A DNA stretch of 64,000 bases, taken from positions 1,240,001-1,304,000 of the forward strand of contig NZ_JADQDP010000002.1 in assembly GCF_015694735.1 (NCBI RefSeq), given 5' to 3'. This DNA is from Hymenobacter properus. GTDB taxonomy: Bacteria; Bacteroidota; Bacteroidia; Cytophagales; Hymenobacteraceae. Below, piece by piece: positions 42,202-50,738 of the stretch (positions are counted from its first letter, which is position 1; the number at the start of each line of letters is the position of its first letter). The notes below the pieces were generated by a model, which searched no databases, was not told the origin of the DNA, and worked only from the letters and a program-made list of their open reading frames with translations. Made by a program: the position numbers and the translations under genes.

Positions 42202-43278
42202 ATGTTGTCGAAACCCACAACATCTTCCTACGCTGCGGTATTCATTGATTTTGAGAATATTTACTATTTTCTCAAGAATCATTTCCACGACCCGCCCGAC
42301 CTCAACGACTACGTGCTCGAAATCATCCGTTCGCTGCGCGAGGAGCTGAGCGGGAAGGGCCTCGACTCGCTCATTAGCTACGCCTACGCCGACTTCGAGC
42401 GCCTGGCCACCGCCCCGCAGGGCGCCCTCTACCTGATGGGCGTGAGCACCCGCAACGTGCTGGGCACCGACCACAAAAACGCCGCCGACATGCAGCTCTG
42501 CATCGACGCGCTGGAGGTGATGTACACCCGCCCCGACATCGGCACCTTCGTGCTCGTGGCCGGCGACCGGGACTACATTCCCGTGCTGCAGCACCTGCGC
42601 CGCCAGGCCCGGCAGGTGCTGGTGGCCGGCTTCCGCGAGTCGGTATCCGGCGATTTGCTGCAAAACATCGGTTCCGCGCAGTTCCTCGACGCGCGCGACC
42701 TGCTGGGCACCGACCGCGTGGAGCAGCTCGAAAAGCGCCGCACCGACCGCCTGCGCATGCAGGAGGAAAGCCGCCGCCTGCGCGAGCAGGGCTTGGTGGG
42801 CGTGCCCTCGGCGGCCGCGCTGGCCGCCAGCGCCGCCGCCGATACCCCCGGCACCAGCCGGGGCCCGCTGGTGGCGCCAGTGCCGTCGGCCGGTGCGCCG
42901 CGGCCCATCGCGCCCGCGGCAATGCGGCCCGCCGCGCCGCGGTTTGGCGAGGAGGTGCCCGACTTTGCGCCCGTCCGGCCGCTGGCGCGCGAGATTGAGC
43001 GGCGCACGCTGGCCTTCATCCTCAGCGAGTTCCAAAAGCTGGAGGCCAAGCAGCAGCGCCGCGTGCCCGAGCTGTGGCTGGGCCCGTTTATGCGCCTGCT
43101 CACCGACGAGCTGCCCGAACTGCCCGACTACGAGCGCCGCGACCTGCTCAACCACTTGCGCGACGCCGGCACCATTCGCATCGAGAAGCGCGAGGGCGAG
43201 CCGCACCCCTTTTCGGTTATTGTGGTCAACTACAACCACCCCGACGTGCAGGCCCTGCACCCAGGCGAGGAAAACTAG
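42202..43278 (+). CDS. NYN-domain protein with LOTUS-like C-terminal region
   Basis: The protein is 358 residues. The N-terminal NYN (PIN-like) nuclease domain (about 10-170) has the acidic metal-site set: AVFIDFENIYYF (Asp16), HKNAADMQLCIDALEV (Asp near 96) and VLVAGDRDYIPVL (Asp near 121 and 123). A Pro/Ala-rich linker covers about 205-255. The C-terminal 100 residues (ERRTLAFILSEFQKL, ELPDYERRDLLNHLRDAG, IRIEKREGE) look like an OST-HTH/LOTUS winged helix. NYN proteins of LabA type are thought to cleave or bind RNA. The gene stands alone, divergent from GH31. Confidence 0.9.
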   Translation: MLSKPTTSSYAAVFIDFENIYYFLKNHFHDPPDLNDYVLEIIRSLREELSGKGLDSLISYAYADFERLATAPQGALYLMGVSTRNVLGTDHKNAADMQLCIDALEVMYTRPDIGTFVLVAGDRDYIPVLQHLRRQARQVLVAGFRESVSGDLLQNIGSAQFLDARDLLGTDRVEQLEKRRTDRLRMQEESRRLREQGLVGVPSAAALAASAAADTPGTSRGPLVAPVPSAGAPRPIAPAAMRPAAPRFGEEVPDFAPVRPLAREIERRTLAFILSEFQKLEAKQQRRVPELWLGPFMRLLTDELPELPDYERRDLLNHLRDAGTIRIEKREGEPHPFSVIVVNYNHPDVQALHPGEEN

Positions 43279-43291
43279 CCGCCGGCCCGGT

Positions 43292-43299
43292 TATCTTTG
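43292..43299 (+). promoter_or_regulatory. -7 promoter element (TATCTTTG)
   Basis: An exact TAnnTTTG match, about 105 bases before the ATG at 43403 and just after the NYN gene stop. It gives the small helical gene its own promoter. Confidence 0.55.
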
Positions 43300-43402
43300 G
43301 GCGCCGAATAGGGCTGTTTAAGGCTCCGTTCGATGCGCCGGGGACGTCATCGCCGCTCCGGCCGGTTCCGGTTTACTTTCTTCATCTCCAATTTCTGTTT
43401 CC

Positions 43403-43771
43403 ATGAGCTTCATTTCCGAAGTAGAGTCCAGCATCCAAGTTCTGTTCAAGGCCACCGGCCAGGGCTTCCAGGGCGACCCCGACGCGGGCGTCAACCAGAT
43501 TGACAACTGGATTAACCACCTCAGCGCCATCGACCAGCCCGTGCTGCGCCCCATTGTGGCCGAGCTGCAAACCCTGCGCCGCCACATCGAAGGCAATAAC
43601 GCCGCCGGCATGGCCGAAGCCTTCCAGACCCTGGGCGAACTCACTGCCCAGTCGGCCCTCACCACCCACAACTTCAGCGGCGAAGGCGACAAAGCCCGCG
43701 AAGTCAGCCAGAAGCTGATTGCCGCCGCCGGCAACCTGCGCCACGTGGCCAGCACGGCTGTTGCCCGCTAG
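43403..43771 (+). CDS. small helical hypothetical protein
   Basis: The protein is 122 residues, acidic and mostly helical, with no signal or membrane segment. It begins MSFISEVESSIQVLFKATGQ and contains IDNWINHLSAIDQPVLRPIV, then LRRHIEGNNAAGMAEAFQTL. The pattern suggests a compact four-helix bundle. I recognise no family. It has its own promoter element and ends before a family 2 repeat that separates it from the convergent gamma-glutamyltransferase gene. It may be a soluble cytoplasmic protein; its function is unknown. Confidence 0.75.
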   Translation: MSFISEVESSIQVLFKATGQGFQGDPDAGVNQIDNWINHLSAIDQPVLRPIVAELQTLRRHIEGNNAAGMAEAFQTLGELTAQSALTTHNFSGEGDKAREVSQKLIAAAGNLRHVASTAVAR

Positions 43772-43807
43772 ATAGTACTTGAGCCGAATGGGCTCAGCTT
43801 AAAAACC

Positions 43808-43906
43808 AGAACGTCCTGCTGAGCGGCGTCGAAGCAGCTCTCCCGCGTAAGTAATTTAATTACTATTGCGGGGGAGCTGCTTCGACGCCGCTTAGCAGGA
43901 CGTTCT
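43808..43906. repeat. family 2 inverted repeat element (variant core)
   Basis: AGAACGTCCTGCTGAGCGGC at 43808 pairs with the right arm ending GGACGTTCT at 43906. The core TCGAAGCAGCTC differs from the usual TCGAAGCATCTC, and both arms carry matching changes, so the pairing is kept. It lies between convergent genes. Confidence 0.9.
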
Positions 43907-43925
43907 TTTTTGCTCTTACTTCTCG

Positions 43926-45677
43926 CTAATACCCCAGCGCCGTGTCATCGCCGCGCGGGTCGGCGCCTCCTTCCAGGGTGCCGTCGGGCAGCACGTGGAT
44001 GATGTCGAGGCGGCCCCAGGGCAGGCGGGGCTGGGGGTGGTAGCCGCGGGCACGCAGGGTGTCCTGGGCAGCGGGGAGCAGGGCGCCGGCTTCCACATCG
44101 AGCACGTCGGGCAGCCACTGGTGGTGCAGGCGCGGCGCCGTCACCACTTGCTGGGCGTTCAGGCCATAGTCGACAATGCCCACAATGCTTTGCAACACGC
44201 TGGTAATGATGGTGCTGCCACCGGGCGAGCCTGTGACAAGGGCCACGCGGCCGTTGCGGGTGAGGATGGTGGGCGTCATGCTGCTGAGCATGCGCTTGCC
44301 GGGGGCAATGGCATTGGCCGTGCCGCCCACCAGGCCGTAGGAGTTGGGCGTGCCGGCCTTGGCCGAGAAATCGTCCATCTCATTATTGAGCAGGAAACCG
44401 GCGCCGGGCACTACCACTTTACTGCCGTAGCCGCCGTTGAGGGTGGTGGTGCAGCTCACAGCGTTGCCGAGAGCGTCCACGATGCTGTAGTGGGTGGTTT
44501 GGTCGCTTTCGTAGCCGGGCAGGTTGGCGCCGGCCGTCACTTCGGAGCTGGCCGAGGCCCGGCCCTTGGGGCGCATGGAAGCGGCTCGTTGGCGGTTGTA
44601 GTCCACGTCGAGCAGCTTCTGGGTGGGCACGAAGCCGAAATCGGGGTCGCCGAGGTAGGTGGCGCGGTCGGCGTAGGCGCGGCGCTCGGCCTCGGTGAGG
44701 AAATGCACCGACAGGGGCGTGTGGTAGCCGGCCTGGGCCAGGTCGACGGGCTCCAGCATTTGCAGCATTTGCAGCAGGGCCACACCGCCGGAGCTGGGCG
44801 GGGGCATGGTTATCACGTCGTAGTCGCGGTAGCGTCCGCGCAGGGGCTCGCGCCACTTGGCTTTGTAGCTGTCAAGGTCGGCCTGGCTCACGAGGCCGCC
44901 GGTGCGTTTCATCTCGGCCAGCAGCAGGCGGGCGGTTTCGCCGCGGTAGAAGCCGGCGCGGCCCTGGTCGCGGATGCGGGTGAGGGTGCGGGCCAGCTCG
45001 GGCAGGCGCAAGGTGTCGCCAGACTGCCACTCGCCGCCTCCGGGGCGCACGTAGGCGGGCGGGTTGCCGGGGTTGTATTTCTCAAAATCGGCCCGCGCGC
45101 GGTTGAGGCCGGCGGCTTCTTTGGTGGTGAGGGCAAAGCCTTTGGTGGCCAACGCAATGGCTGGCTGCACCAGCGACGGCCAGGAGAGCTTGCCCAACTG
45201 CCGGTGCAGGGTGGCCATGCCAGCCACGGTGCCGGGCGTGCCCACGGCCAGCGGGCCGGCGGTGCTCAGGTTGGGCACCACGTTGCCGCTTTTGTCGAGG
45301 TACATGTCGCGCGTGGCGGCTTGGGGGGCCGTTTCGCGGAAGTCGAGCGAGCCGGCCGAGCCGTTGCGGTCGCGGTAGAGCAGGAAGCCGCCGCCGCCGA
45401 TGTTGCCGGCCGCCGGCAGCACCACCGCCAGGGCAAACTGCACGGCCACGGCCGCGTCGTAGGCGTTGCCGCCGCGCTGCAGAATCTGGGTGCCAATGCG
45501 CGAGGCCTCGGGGTGGGCCGACACCACCATGGCGTAGCGGGCCAGCTTGGGCGCCGCCGCCTTGGGAATGGGCGTGCCCAACGAACCCTCGAAGGCGCGC
45601 GAAGTGGACGTGACGGGCCGCTCGGCCGAGCAAGCCAGCAGCAGCGCCAGCGGAATGGCAAGTAAACGTTTCAGCAT
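43926..45677 (-). CDS. ggt: gamma-glutamyltransferase, lipoprotein-type
   Basis: The protein is 583 residues from the ATG at 45677, which opens the lipoprotein-like signal MLKRLLAIPLALLLAC. The proenzyme cleaves itself before the catalytic threonine; here TTHYSIVDALGNAVSCTTTL near residue 393 gives the nucleophile. GGNAYDAAVAVQFALAVVLP and NIGGGGFLLYRDR in the large subunit, and GYGSKVVVPGAGFLLNNEMD and GSPGGSTIITSVLQ in the small subunit, are family markers. It transfers or hydrolyses gamma-glutamyl groups, mainly from glutathione, in the periplasm. It is divergent from glgB across a family 1 element. Confidence 0.94.
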   Translation of the reverse strand: MLKRLLAIPLALLLACSAERPVTSTSRAFEGSLGTPIPKAAAPKLARYAMVVSAHPEASRIGTQILQRGGNAYDAAVAVQFALAVVLPAAGNIGGGGFLLYRDRNGSAGSLDFRETAPQAATRDMYLDKSGNVVPNLSTAGPLAVGTPGTVAGMATLHRQLGKLSWPSLVQPAIALATKGFALTTKEAAGLNRARADFEKYNPGNPPAYVRPGGGEWQSGDTLRLPELARTLTRIRDQGRAGFYRGETARLLLAEMKRTGGLVSQADLDSYKAKWREPLRGRYRDYDVITMPPPSSGGVALLQMLQMLEPVDLAQAGYHTPLSVHFLTEAERRAYADRATYLGDPDFGFVPTQKLLDVDYNRQRAASMRPKGRASASSEVTAGANLPGYESDQTTHYSIVDALGNAVSCTTTLNGGYGSKVVVPGAGFLLNNEMDDFSAKAGTPNSYGLVGGTANAIAPGKRMLSSMTPTILTRNGRVALVTGSPGGSTIITSVLQSIVGIVDYGLNAQQVVTAPRLHHQWLPDVLDVEAGALLPAAQDTLRARGYHPQPRLPWGRLDIIHVLPDGTLEGGADPRGDDTALGY

Positions 45678-45796
45678 GGAGCAAAATAACGGGAATAATG
45701 GCGGCTGACAATGCATCAGGCGATGAACGGGGCACAATTCGCGACGGCTGTCATCCTGCGTGGCGCGAAGGTTTTGGCTGGTGTAAAGAACCTGCT

Positions 45797-45887
45797 CTGT
45801 CATCCTGAGCGTAGCGAAGGACCTTATCACGTTTGAACGACAGTTGTTCCGGCGTGAGAAGGTCCTTCGCTGCGCTCAGGATGACAG
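45797..45887. repeat. family 1 inverted repeat element, with an extra half-site nearby
   Basis: CTGTCATCCTGAGCGTAGCG at 45797 and its complement ending at 45887, with inner arms AAGGACCTTATCACG/CGTGAGAAGGTCCTT and a short loop. A partial copy of the left arm (CTGTCATCCTGCGTGGCGCG) lies at about 45749-45770. This is one of only two elements in the window that lie between divergent genes. Confidence 0.85.
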
Positions 45888-45929
45888 ACATTATCAATTG
45901 CTTATTCCTGATTCGATAGCGCACGGCCT

Positions 45930-45937
45930 TACATTTG
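45930..45937 (+). promoter_or_regulatory. -7 promoter element (TACATTTG) of glgB
   Basis: An exact TAnnTTTG match, 21 bases before the ATG at 45958. It rules out longer in-frame starts that would run back into the repeat. Confidence 0.65.
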
Positions 45938-45957
45938 GCCCAAACCTTCTCCCTATT

Positions 45958-48012
45958 ATGGCCAAGTCGAAACCTGCCGCCCCCGCTACCGCCAAAGCCC
46001 GCAAGCCTGCCCCGCTGGCCCTCGTGAAAAACGACGCCTGGCTGGCGCCCTACGAGCCCGTGCTGCGCCAGCGCCAGGCGCGCCTGCAGGCCCGGCTGGC
46101 CGAAATTGAGCAGTACCACGGCTCGCTGCTGAACTATGCCACTGCGCACCAGCAACTAGGCCTCAACCACGACGCTGGCCGCGGCGGCTGGGTGTATAGG
46201 GAGTGGGCGCCGGGGGCGGATTATTTGTCGCTGATTGGTGATTTCAACAACTGGGACCGGGGCGCCAACCCCCTGCAAAAGCTGGAGTATGGCGTGTGGG
46301 AGGTGTTTTTGCCCGATGGCGAATACGACCAACGCCTCACGCACGGCAGCCGCTTCAAGGTGCACGTGGTAGCCAACGGGCAGGGCAAGGACCGCCTGCC
46401 CGCTACCTTGCGCCGCGCCGTGCAGGACGAGGAAACCAAGGACTTCGCCGGCCAAATCTGGCGGCCGGAAATGCCTTTTGCCTGGACTGACCAGAAGTTC
46501 CGAACCGCCACCGCTGTGAAGGAACCGCTGATTTACGAGGCGCACGTAGGTATGGCTACCGAGGAAAACCGGGTGGGCACCTACCGCGAGTTCGCCGAAA
46601 ACGTGCTGCCACGCATCGAGGCCGACGGCTACAACACCATTCAACTGATGGCCGTGCAGGAGCACCCGTACTACGGCTCCTTCGGCTATCACGTGGCCAA
46701 CTTGTTTGCGGCCAGCTCGCGCTTCGGCACGCCCGAGGACCTGAAGTTCCTCATCAACGAAGCACACCGGCGCGGCATCGCCGTGCTGCTCGATATTGTG
46801 CACTCGCATGCCGTGAAAAACGAGGCCGAGGGCCTGGCCGACTTCGACGGCTCCGGCAACCTGTACTTCCACAAAGGCGCGCGCGGCAACCACCCCGGCT
46901 GGGATTCCAAGCTCTTCGACTACGGTCGGCCCGAGGTGCAGCAGTTTTTGCTGAGCAACGTGCGCTACTGGCTCGAAGAATTTCACTTCGACGGCTTCCG
47001 CTTCGATGGCGTGACGAGCATGCTCTACCACCACCACGGCGAGGGCGTGGCCTTTATGGGCTACGACAATTACTTCGGCCCGGCCGCTGATGAGGATGCC
47101 ATTCTGTATTTGCAGCTGGCTACTACGCTGGCCCACGAGTTCAAGAAAGGCAGCATTCTGGTGGCCGAGGACATGAGCGGGCTGCCGGGCCTGTGCCGGC
47201 CCATCAAGGAGGGCGGCGTAGGCTTCGATTTCCGCCTGGCCATGGGCATTCCTGATTATTGGATTAAGCTGCTCAAGCACACGCCGGATGAGCACTGGCC
47301 CTTGGGCGAACTGTGGTGGACGCTTACTAACCGCCGGGCCGGTGAGAAAACCATAGCCTACGCCGAAAGCCACGACCAGGCCCTGGTTGGCGACAAAACA
47401 CTGGCTCATTGGCTGTTCGATGCAGCCATTTATGTCCACATGCACAACGTGGACGGCGACCCCGGCGCGGCGCGGGCATTGGCCCTTCACAAAATAATTC
47501 GGCTGCTCACGCTGGCGGCCGGCGGCGAGGGCTACCTCAACTTTATTGGCAACGAGTTTGGCCACCCCGAGTGGGTCGACTTTCCGCGTGAGGGCAATGG
47601 CTGGAGCTACCAGTACGCCCGTCGCCAGTGGAGCTTGGGCGACAACCCCGACCTGAAATTTTCACAGATGGGCGCCTTCGACAAGGCCATGATTCACCTG
47701 GCCAAAGCCCGGCACGTGCTGGCCGCGGGCCCGGCCACGCTGCTCAAGCACGACGAGGAAAACCAAGTGCTGGCCTTCGAGCGCGGCGGCCTAGTGTTCA
47801 TTGTGAACCTGCACGTGGAAAAAAGCCTGACCGACTACCGTTTTTGGGTATCGGAGGAGGGCAAATACCGCGTGGTGCTCTCGACGGATAACGCCCGCTT
47901 TGGCGGCTTCGACAGGCCCGACGAGGCGTTCGAGTACGAAACGTATGAGCACCAGCTCAGCCTGTACCTGCCGAGCCGGGTGGCGCTGGTATTGGCGCGG
48001 GCGGAGGCTTAG
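45958..48012 (+). CDS. glgB: 1,4-alpha-glucan branching enzyme, eukaryote-like type
   Basis: The protein is 684 residues from the ATG at 45958. It adds alpha-1,6 branches to glycogen in the cytoplasm. A carbohydrate-binding N-domain (about 60-160, GWVYREWAPGADYLSLIGDF) precedes the GH13 barrel. The motifs are LLDIVHSHAVKN, DGFRFDGVTSMLY with the nucleophile Asp near 350, ILVAEDMSGLPG with the acid/base Glu near 402, and YAESHDQALVGDK near 473. The FDGVTSMLYHHHG form and the length are those of the eukaryotic-type branching enzyme seen in some Bacteroidota, not the longer classic bacterial GlgB. No glycogen synthase is adjacent. Confidence 0.95.
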   Translation: MAKSKPAAPATAKARKPAPLALVKNDAWLAPYEPVLRQRQARLQARLAEIEQYHGSLLNYATAHQQLGLNHDAGRGGWVYREWAPGADYLSLIGDFNNWDRGANPLQKLEYGVWEVFLPDGEYDQRLTHGSRFKVHVVANGQGKDRLPATLRRAVQDEETKDFAGQIWRPEMPFAWTDQKFRTATAVKEPLIYEAHVGMATEENRVGTYREFAENVLPRIEADGYNTIQLMAVQEHPYYGSFGYHVANLFAASSRFGTPEDLKFLINEAHRRGIAVLLDIVHSHAVKNEAEGLADFDGSGNLYFHKGARGNHPGWDSKLFDYGRPEVQQFLLSNVRYWLEEFHFDGFRFDGVTSMLYHHHGEGVAFMGYDNYFGPAADEDAILYLQLATTLAHEFKKGSILVAEDMSGLPGLCRPIKEGGVGFDFRLAMGIPDYWIKLLKHTPDEHWPLGELWWTLTNRRAGEKTIAYAESHDQALVGDKTLAHWLFDAAIYVHMHNVDGDPGAARALALHKIIRLLTLAAGGEGYLNFIGNEFGHPEWVDFPREGNGWSYQYARRQWSLGDNPDLKFSQMGAFDKAMIHLAKARHVLAAGPATLLKHDEENQVLAFERGGLVFIVNLHVEKSLTDYRFWVSEEGKYRVVLSTDNARFGGFDRPDEAFEYETYEHQLSLYLPSRVALVLARAEA

Positions 48013-48257
48013 AAGCTGTTTGAATGAGCTGCAAATTGCTTGAAATATGGCCTGCTGGACGTAACGTTAAACCTTCTCGCTTGGGAAGAGAGCGGGAGAG
48101 AGTTCGCCTGACGAAGCGAGAGAGCGGCTTCAGGAAGTGGATACCAGGTGAGCAGAAGCAGCTTCAGGAACCCGAGCAGCTTTCAGATGCCAGCATAAAA
48201 CGGGAGTGGCCGACTATATCATAAATTGCCGATGTTATCAACTACTCCTGTTTTCCC

Positions 48258-49475
48258 GTGATAAACCGCTACGCTTTCCTACTGCTGGCGCTGCTATCAG
48301 CCGGCACGGCTCACGCCCAAACTTCGCTCACCTTCACTGCTTTGGGCAGCCTGCCCGACGGCGGGCGCTACGGCATGGCCTACCTTCAGGACCAAAGCAC
48401 CCTCTACATGGTGGGCGGGGGCAGCCCCCTTTTCGCTTTCAACGCTACCGTGTACCGCTACGATATCTCCGCGGGAACTTGGACGACGGGCCCGACCGGC
48501 ACCGGCCTCACCCCCCAGCGGTTCGGTTCGGCGGCACTTGGCACCTCCGCTTCGGGCAGCAGGCTGGTTTATGTATTCAACGGCGCTACGGCCTCCGGCG
48601 GGCCCGTGCCCGGCCTGCAAACCCTGGACGTGAGTACCGGCAATAGTGGGCCCGGCTTTGCCAACCCCATGCCTGCTTCCACGGCCGGGGTGGCCACCAT
48701 CAACGGCCTGATATATGCCATTGGAGGTCAGCTCACCAACACCACCTACACCGACGCGCTGCGCCGCTACAGCCCCGCCACCGACACCTGGACCACGCTG
48801 GCGCCCCTGCCCGAAGCCAAGTCGACAGTAGGCGTGGCCGTGAACGGTAAAATCTACGCCATTGGGGGCTACAACGGCGTCGTCAACTCGGCCCGCGTGG
48901 ATGCCTACGACCCGGCCACCAACACCTGGCAGGCCCTGGGCACTTTGCCCACCACGGTGTCGAGCCAAGCCGTGGCCGTGCAGGGCGAGTGGATATGGAT
49001 GGTGGGCGACTTTAACGTGCAGAATTACCTGGCTGCCTACAACACCCGCACCGGCCAGCTGCGCACCTTCACCTCCAACCTGCCGCCGCGTCGCAACGCC
49101 GCGGCCGCCTTCGTGAACGGCCAGCTTTACGTGTGGGGCGGCAACACAGCCTCGTCGAACGCCTCGACGCTGGCCGACATGTGGGTGGCCAACGTGAGCG
49201 CTGTGCTGACTGCCCGCACCCAGACTGGCGATGCGCCAAACCTGCGCGCCTACCCCAATCCCAGCGCCAACGGCCTGACCAGTTTGGAACTGCCCACTGG
49301 CACGCGCACCGTGGAGGTGTTCGATGCGTTGGGCCGCGTGGTGCTGTCGGCCATGCCGGCTGCGGGGGCCACGTCTTTGCCGCTCGACCTGCGGGCGCAG
49401 CCGGTGGGCCTGTACGTGGTGCGCGTGCACACAGCTGACGGCCGGGGCGTCAGCTGCCGCGTGGTGCGGGAGTAG
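48258..49475 (+). CDS. Kelch-repeat protein with T9SS sorting domain
   Basis: The protein is 405 residues from a GTG start. The signal INRYAFLLLALLSAGTAHAQ ends near residue 21. Four or five Kelch-type repeats follow, each with a GG pair and a later Tyr/Trp, for example INGLIYAIGGQLTNTTYTDA, VNGKIYAIGGYNGVVNSARV and VNGQLYVWGGNTASSNASTL. They would form a beta-propeller. The C-terminus is a T9SS sorting domain starting near LRAYPNPSANGLTSL and ending GVSCRVVRE. It is a secreted or surface protein, probably a binding protein. The 245 bases before it hold nothing I can name. Confidence 0.9.
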   Translation: MINRYAFLLLALLSAGTAHAQTSLTFTALGSLPDGGRYGMAYLQDQSTLYMVGGGSPLFAFNATVYRYDISAGTWTTGPTGTGLTPQRFGSAALGTSASGSRLVYVFNGATASGGPVPGLQTLDVSTGNSGPGFANPMPASTAGVATINGLIYAIGGQLTNTTYTDALRRYSPATDTWTTLAPLPEAKSTVGVAVNGKIYAIGGYNGVVNSARVDAYDPATNTWQALGTLPTTVSSQAVAVQGEWIWMVGDFNVQNYLAAYNTRTGQLRTFTSNLPPRRNAAAAFVNGQLYVWGGNTASSNASTLADMWVANVSAVLTARTQTGDAPNLRAYPNPSANGLTSLELPTGTRTVEVFDALGRVVLSAMPAAGATSLPLDLRAQPVGLYVVRVHTADGRGVSCRVVRE

Positions 49476-49676
49476 CGCTTGCGTGCCACCACTGTTTTGC
49501 GCCCCGCCTGGAAGTGGTGCTCATTGGGGTGGCACACTCGTTCAAGGGCGCTAAATCCGTTTTCAATGCCATTTTTCCGGTGCTCACGGGCATTCTCGTT
49601 GATTACGCCCGTGTTCGGTGCCTCCTTTGCGCTCCGGCAGCCGGCCTGATGTGCCCGGCGGTTTCGGCTCCCACGT

Positions 49677-50738
49677 ATGGCCTCGTCCCGCTTATTCAGA
49701 ACCACGGTTCGCGCCGCTCTCACGGCGGTGGTGTTCTTCTACACGTTTGTCTTCATCAACCAGGGCACCATCTGGCTCTTCGACCGGGGCATTGCGTTGG
49801 AGCTGGGGCTGGTATTTGGGTATCTACTGGTCATATTTTGGTCGAACCAGCGCATTGCCGCTTTTTTTGAAGCCCATCCGCTGCCTCGGCTGGCGGGCTG
49901 GCAACGGGCGCTGCTGGAGGCCCTGACGGTGTTTACGGCCAATTTTCTGGCGTCGGTGCTCACCATTTTTCTGCCTTACTGGCTCATCATTCGAGGGCTG
50001 CACATGCAGGTGAACATTCAGCCGGGGCGGGTGCGCATGGGGTTTGTGGTGAGCAACGTCATCTGCCTGTTTTTCTACTATTTCGTGGAGCGCGAGCGCA
50101 GCCGGGCGCGGCTGCAGCAGGAGCTGCTGCGGGCCGAGCAGCTGCAGAAAGAGAACTTTCGGGCGCAGCTGGAGCTGCTCAAAAGCCAGGTCGACCCGCA
50201 CTTTCTGTTCAACAGCCTCAACGTGCTCAACTCCCTCATTGCCGGCAACCCGGAGCTGGCGCACCGGTTTTTGGACCAGCTGGCCACCGTGTACCGCCTT
50301 GCCCTGGACCATAGCGGCCGGGCCCTGGTGAGCCTGCAGGCCGAGATGCAGCTGGTGGAGGCGTACCTGTTTTTGATGCAGACGCGCCTGGGGGCCAACC
50401 TGCAGGTGCGGGTGGAGCTGGCGCCCGAAGCCCTGGCCAAGGGCCTGCCGCCGGCCGCCCTGCAGATGCTGGTCGAAAACGCCATCAAGCACAACGGCTC
50501 GACGCGGCAGAAGCCATTGCAGGTGCGCATCTACACCGATGCCGATGCTGTGGTAGTGGAAAACAACCGCCAGCCCCGCATCAGGCCCGAGCCTTCTACA
50601 GGACTAGGACTTAACAACATTCGCAGTCGCTACCGCTACTTGGGTGCGCCGGCCGTGACACTCGACGAAACGCCCACCACTTTCCGCGTGGCCTTGCCAC
50701 TGCTTTCCCTGCACGACTATGAAGACGCTGATAATTGA
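49677..50738 (+). CDS. LytS-type sensor histidine kinase
   Basis: The protein is 353 residues. Three or four membrane segments lie in the first 145 residues, with no large sensor domain. A helical linker (ERSRARLQQELLRAEQLQKE) leads to the His_kinase domain with the phosphorylated His in VDPHFLFNSLNVLNSLIAG near residue 175, then an ATPase domain: ALQMLVENAIKHNG (N box) and STGLGLNNIRSRYRYLG (G box). This is the family that pairs with LytTR regulators. The gene overlaps the regulator by 20 bases, so the two are translated together. The signal sensed is unknown. Confidence 0.95.
   Translation: MASSRLFRTTVRAALTAVVFFYTFVFINQGTIWLFDRGIALELGLVFGYLLVIFWSNQRIAAFFEAHPLPRLAGWQRALLEALTVFTANFLASVLTIFLPYWLIIRGLHMQVNIQPGRVRMGFVVSNVICLFFYYFVERERSRARLQQELLRAEQLQKENFRAQLELLKSQVDPHFLFNSLNVLNSLIAGNPELAHRFLDQLATVYRLALDHSGRALVSLQAEMQLVEAYLFLMQTRLGANLQVRVELAPEALAKGLPPAALQMLVENAIKHNGSTRQKPLQVRIYTDADAVVVENNRQPRIRPEPSTGLGLNNIRSRYRYLGAPAVTLDETPTTFRVALPLLSLHDYEDADN

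Noticed and set aside
43995..45665. A 556-codon open frame antisense to gamma-glutamyltransferase
   Set aside because: The minus-strand ggt has the autocatalytic Thr region and family motifs. The antisense frame is a GC artefact.
46156..47565. A 469-codon open frame antisense to glgB
   Set aside because: glgB has all four GH13 motifs in the plus frame; the antisense frame has none.
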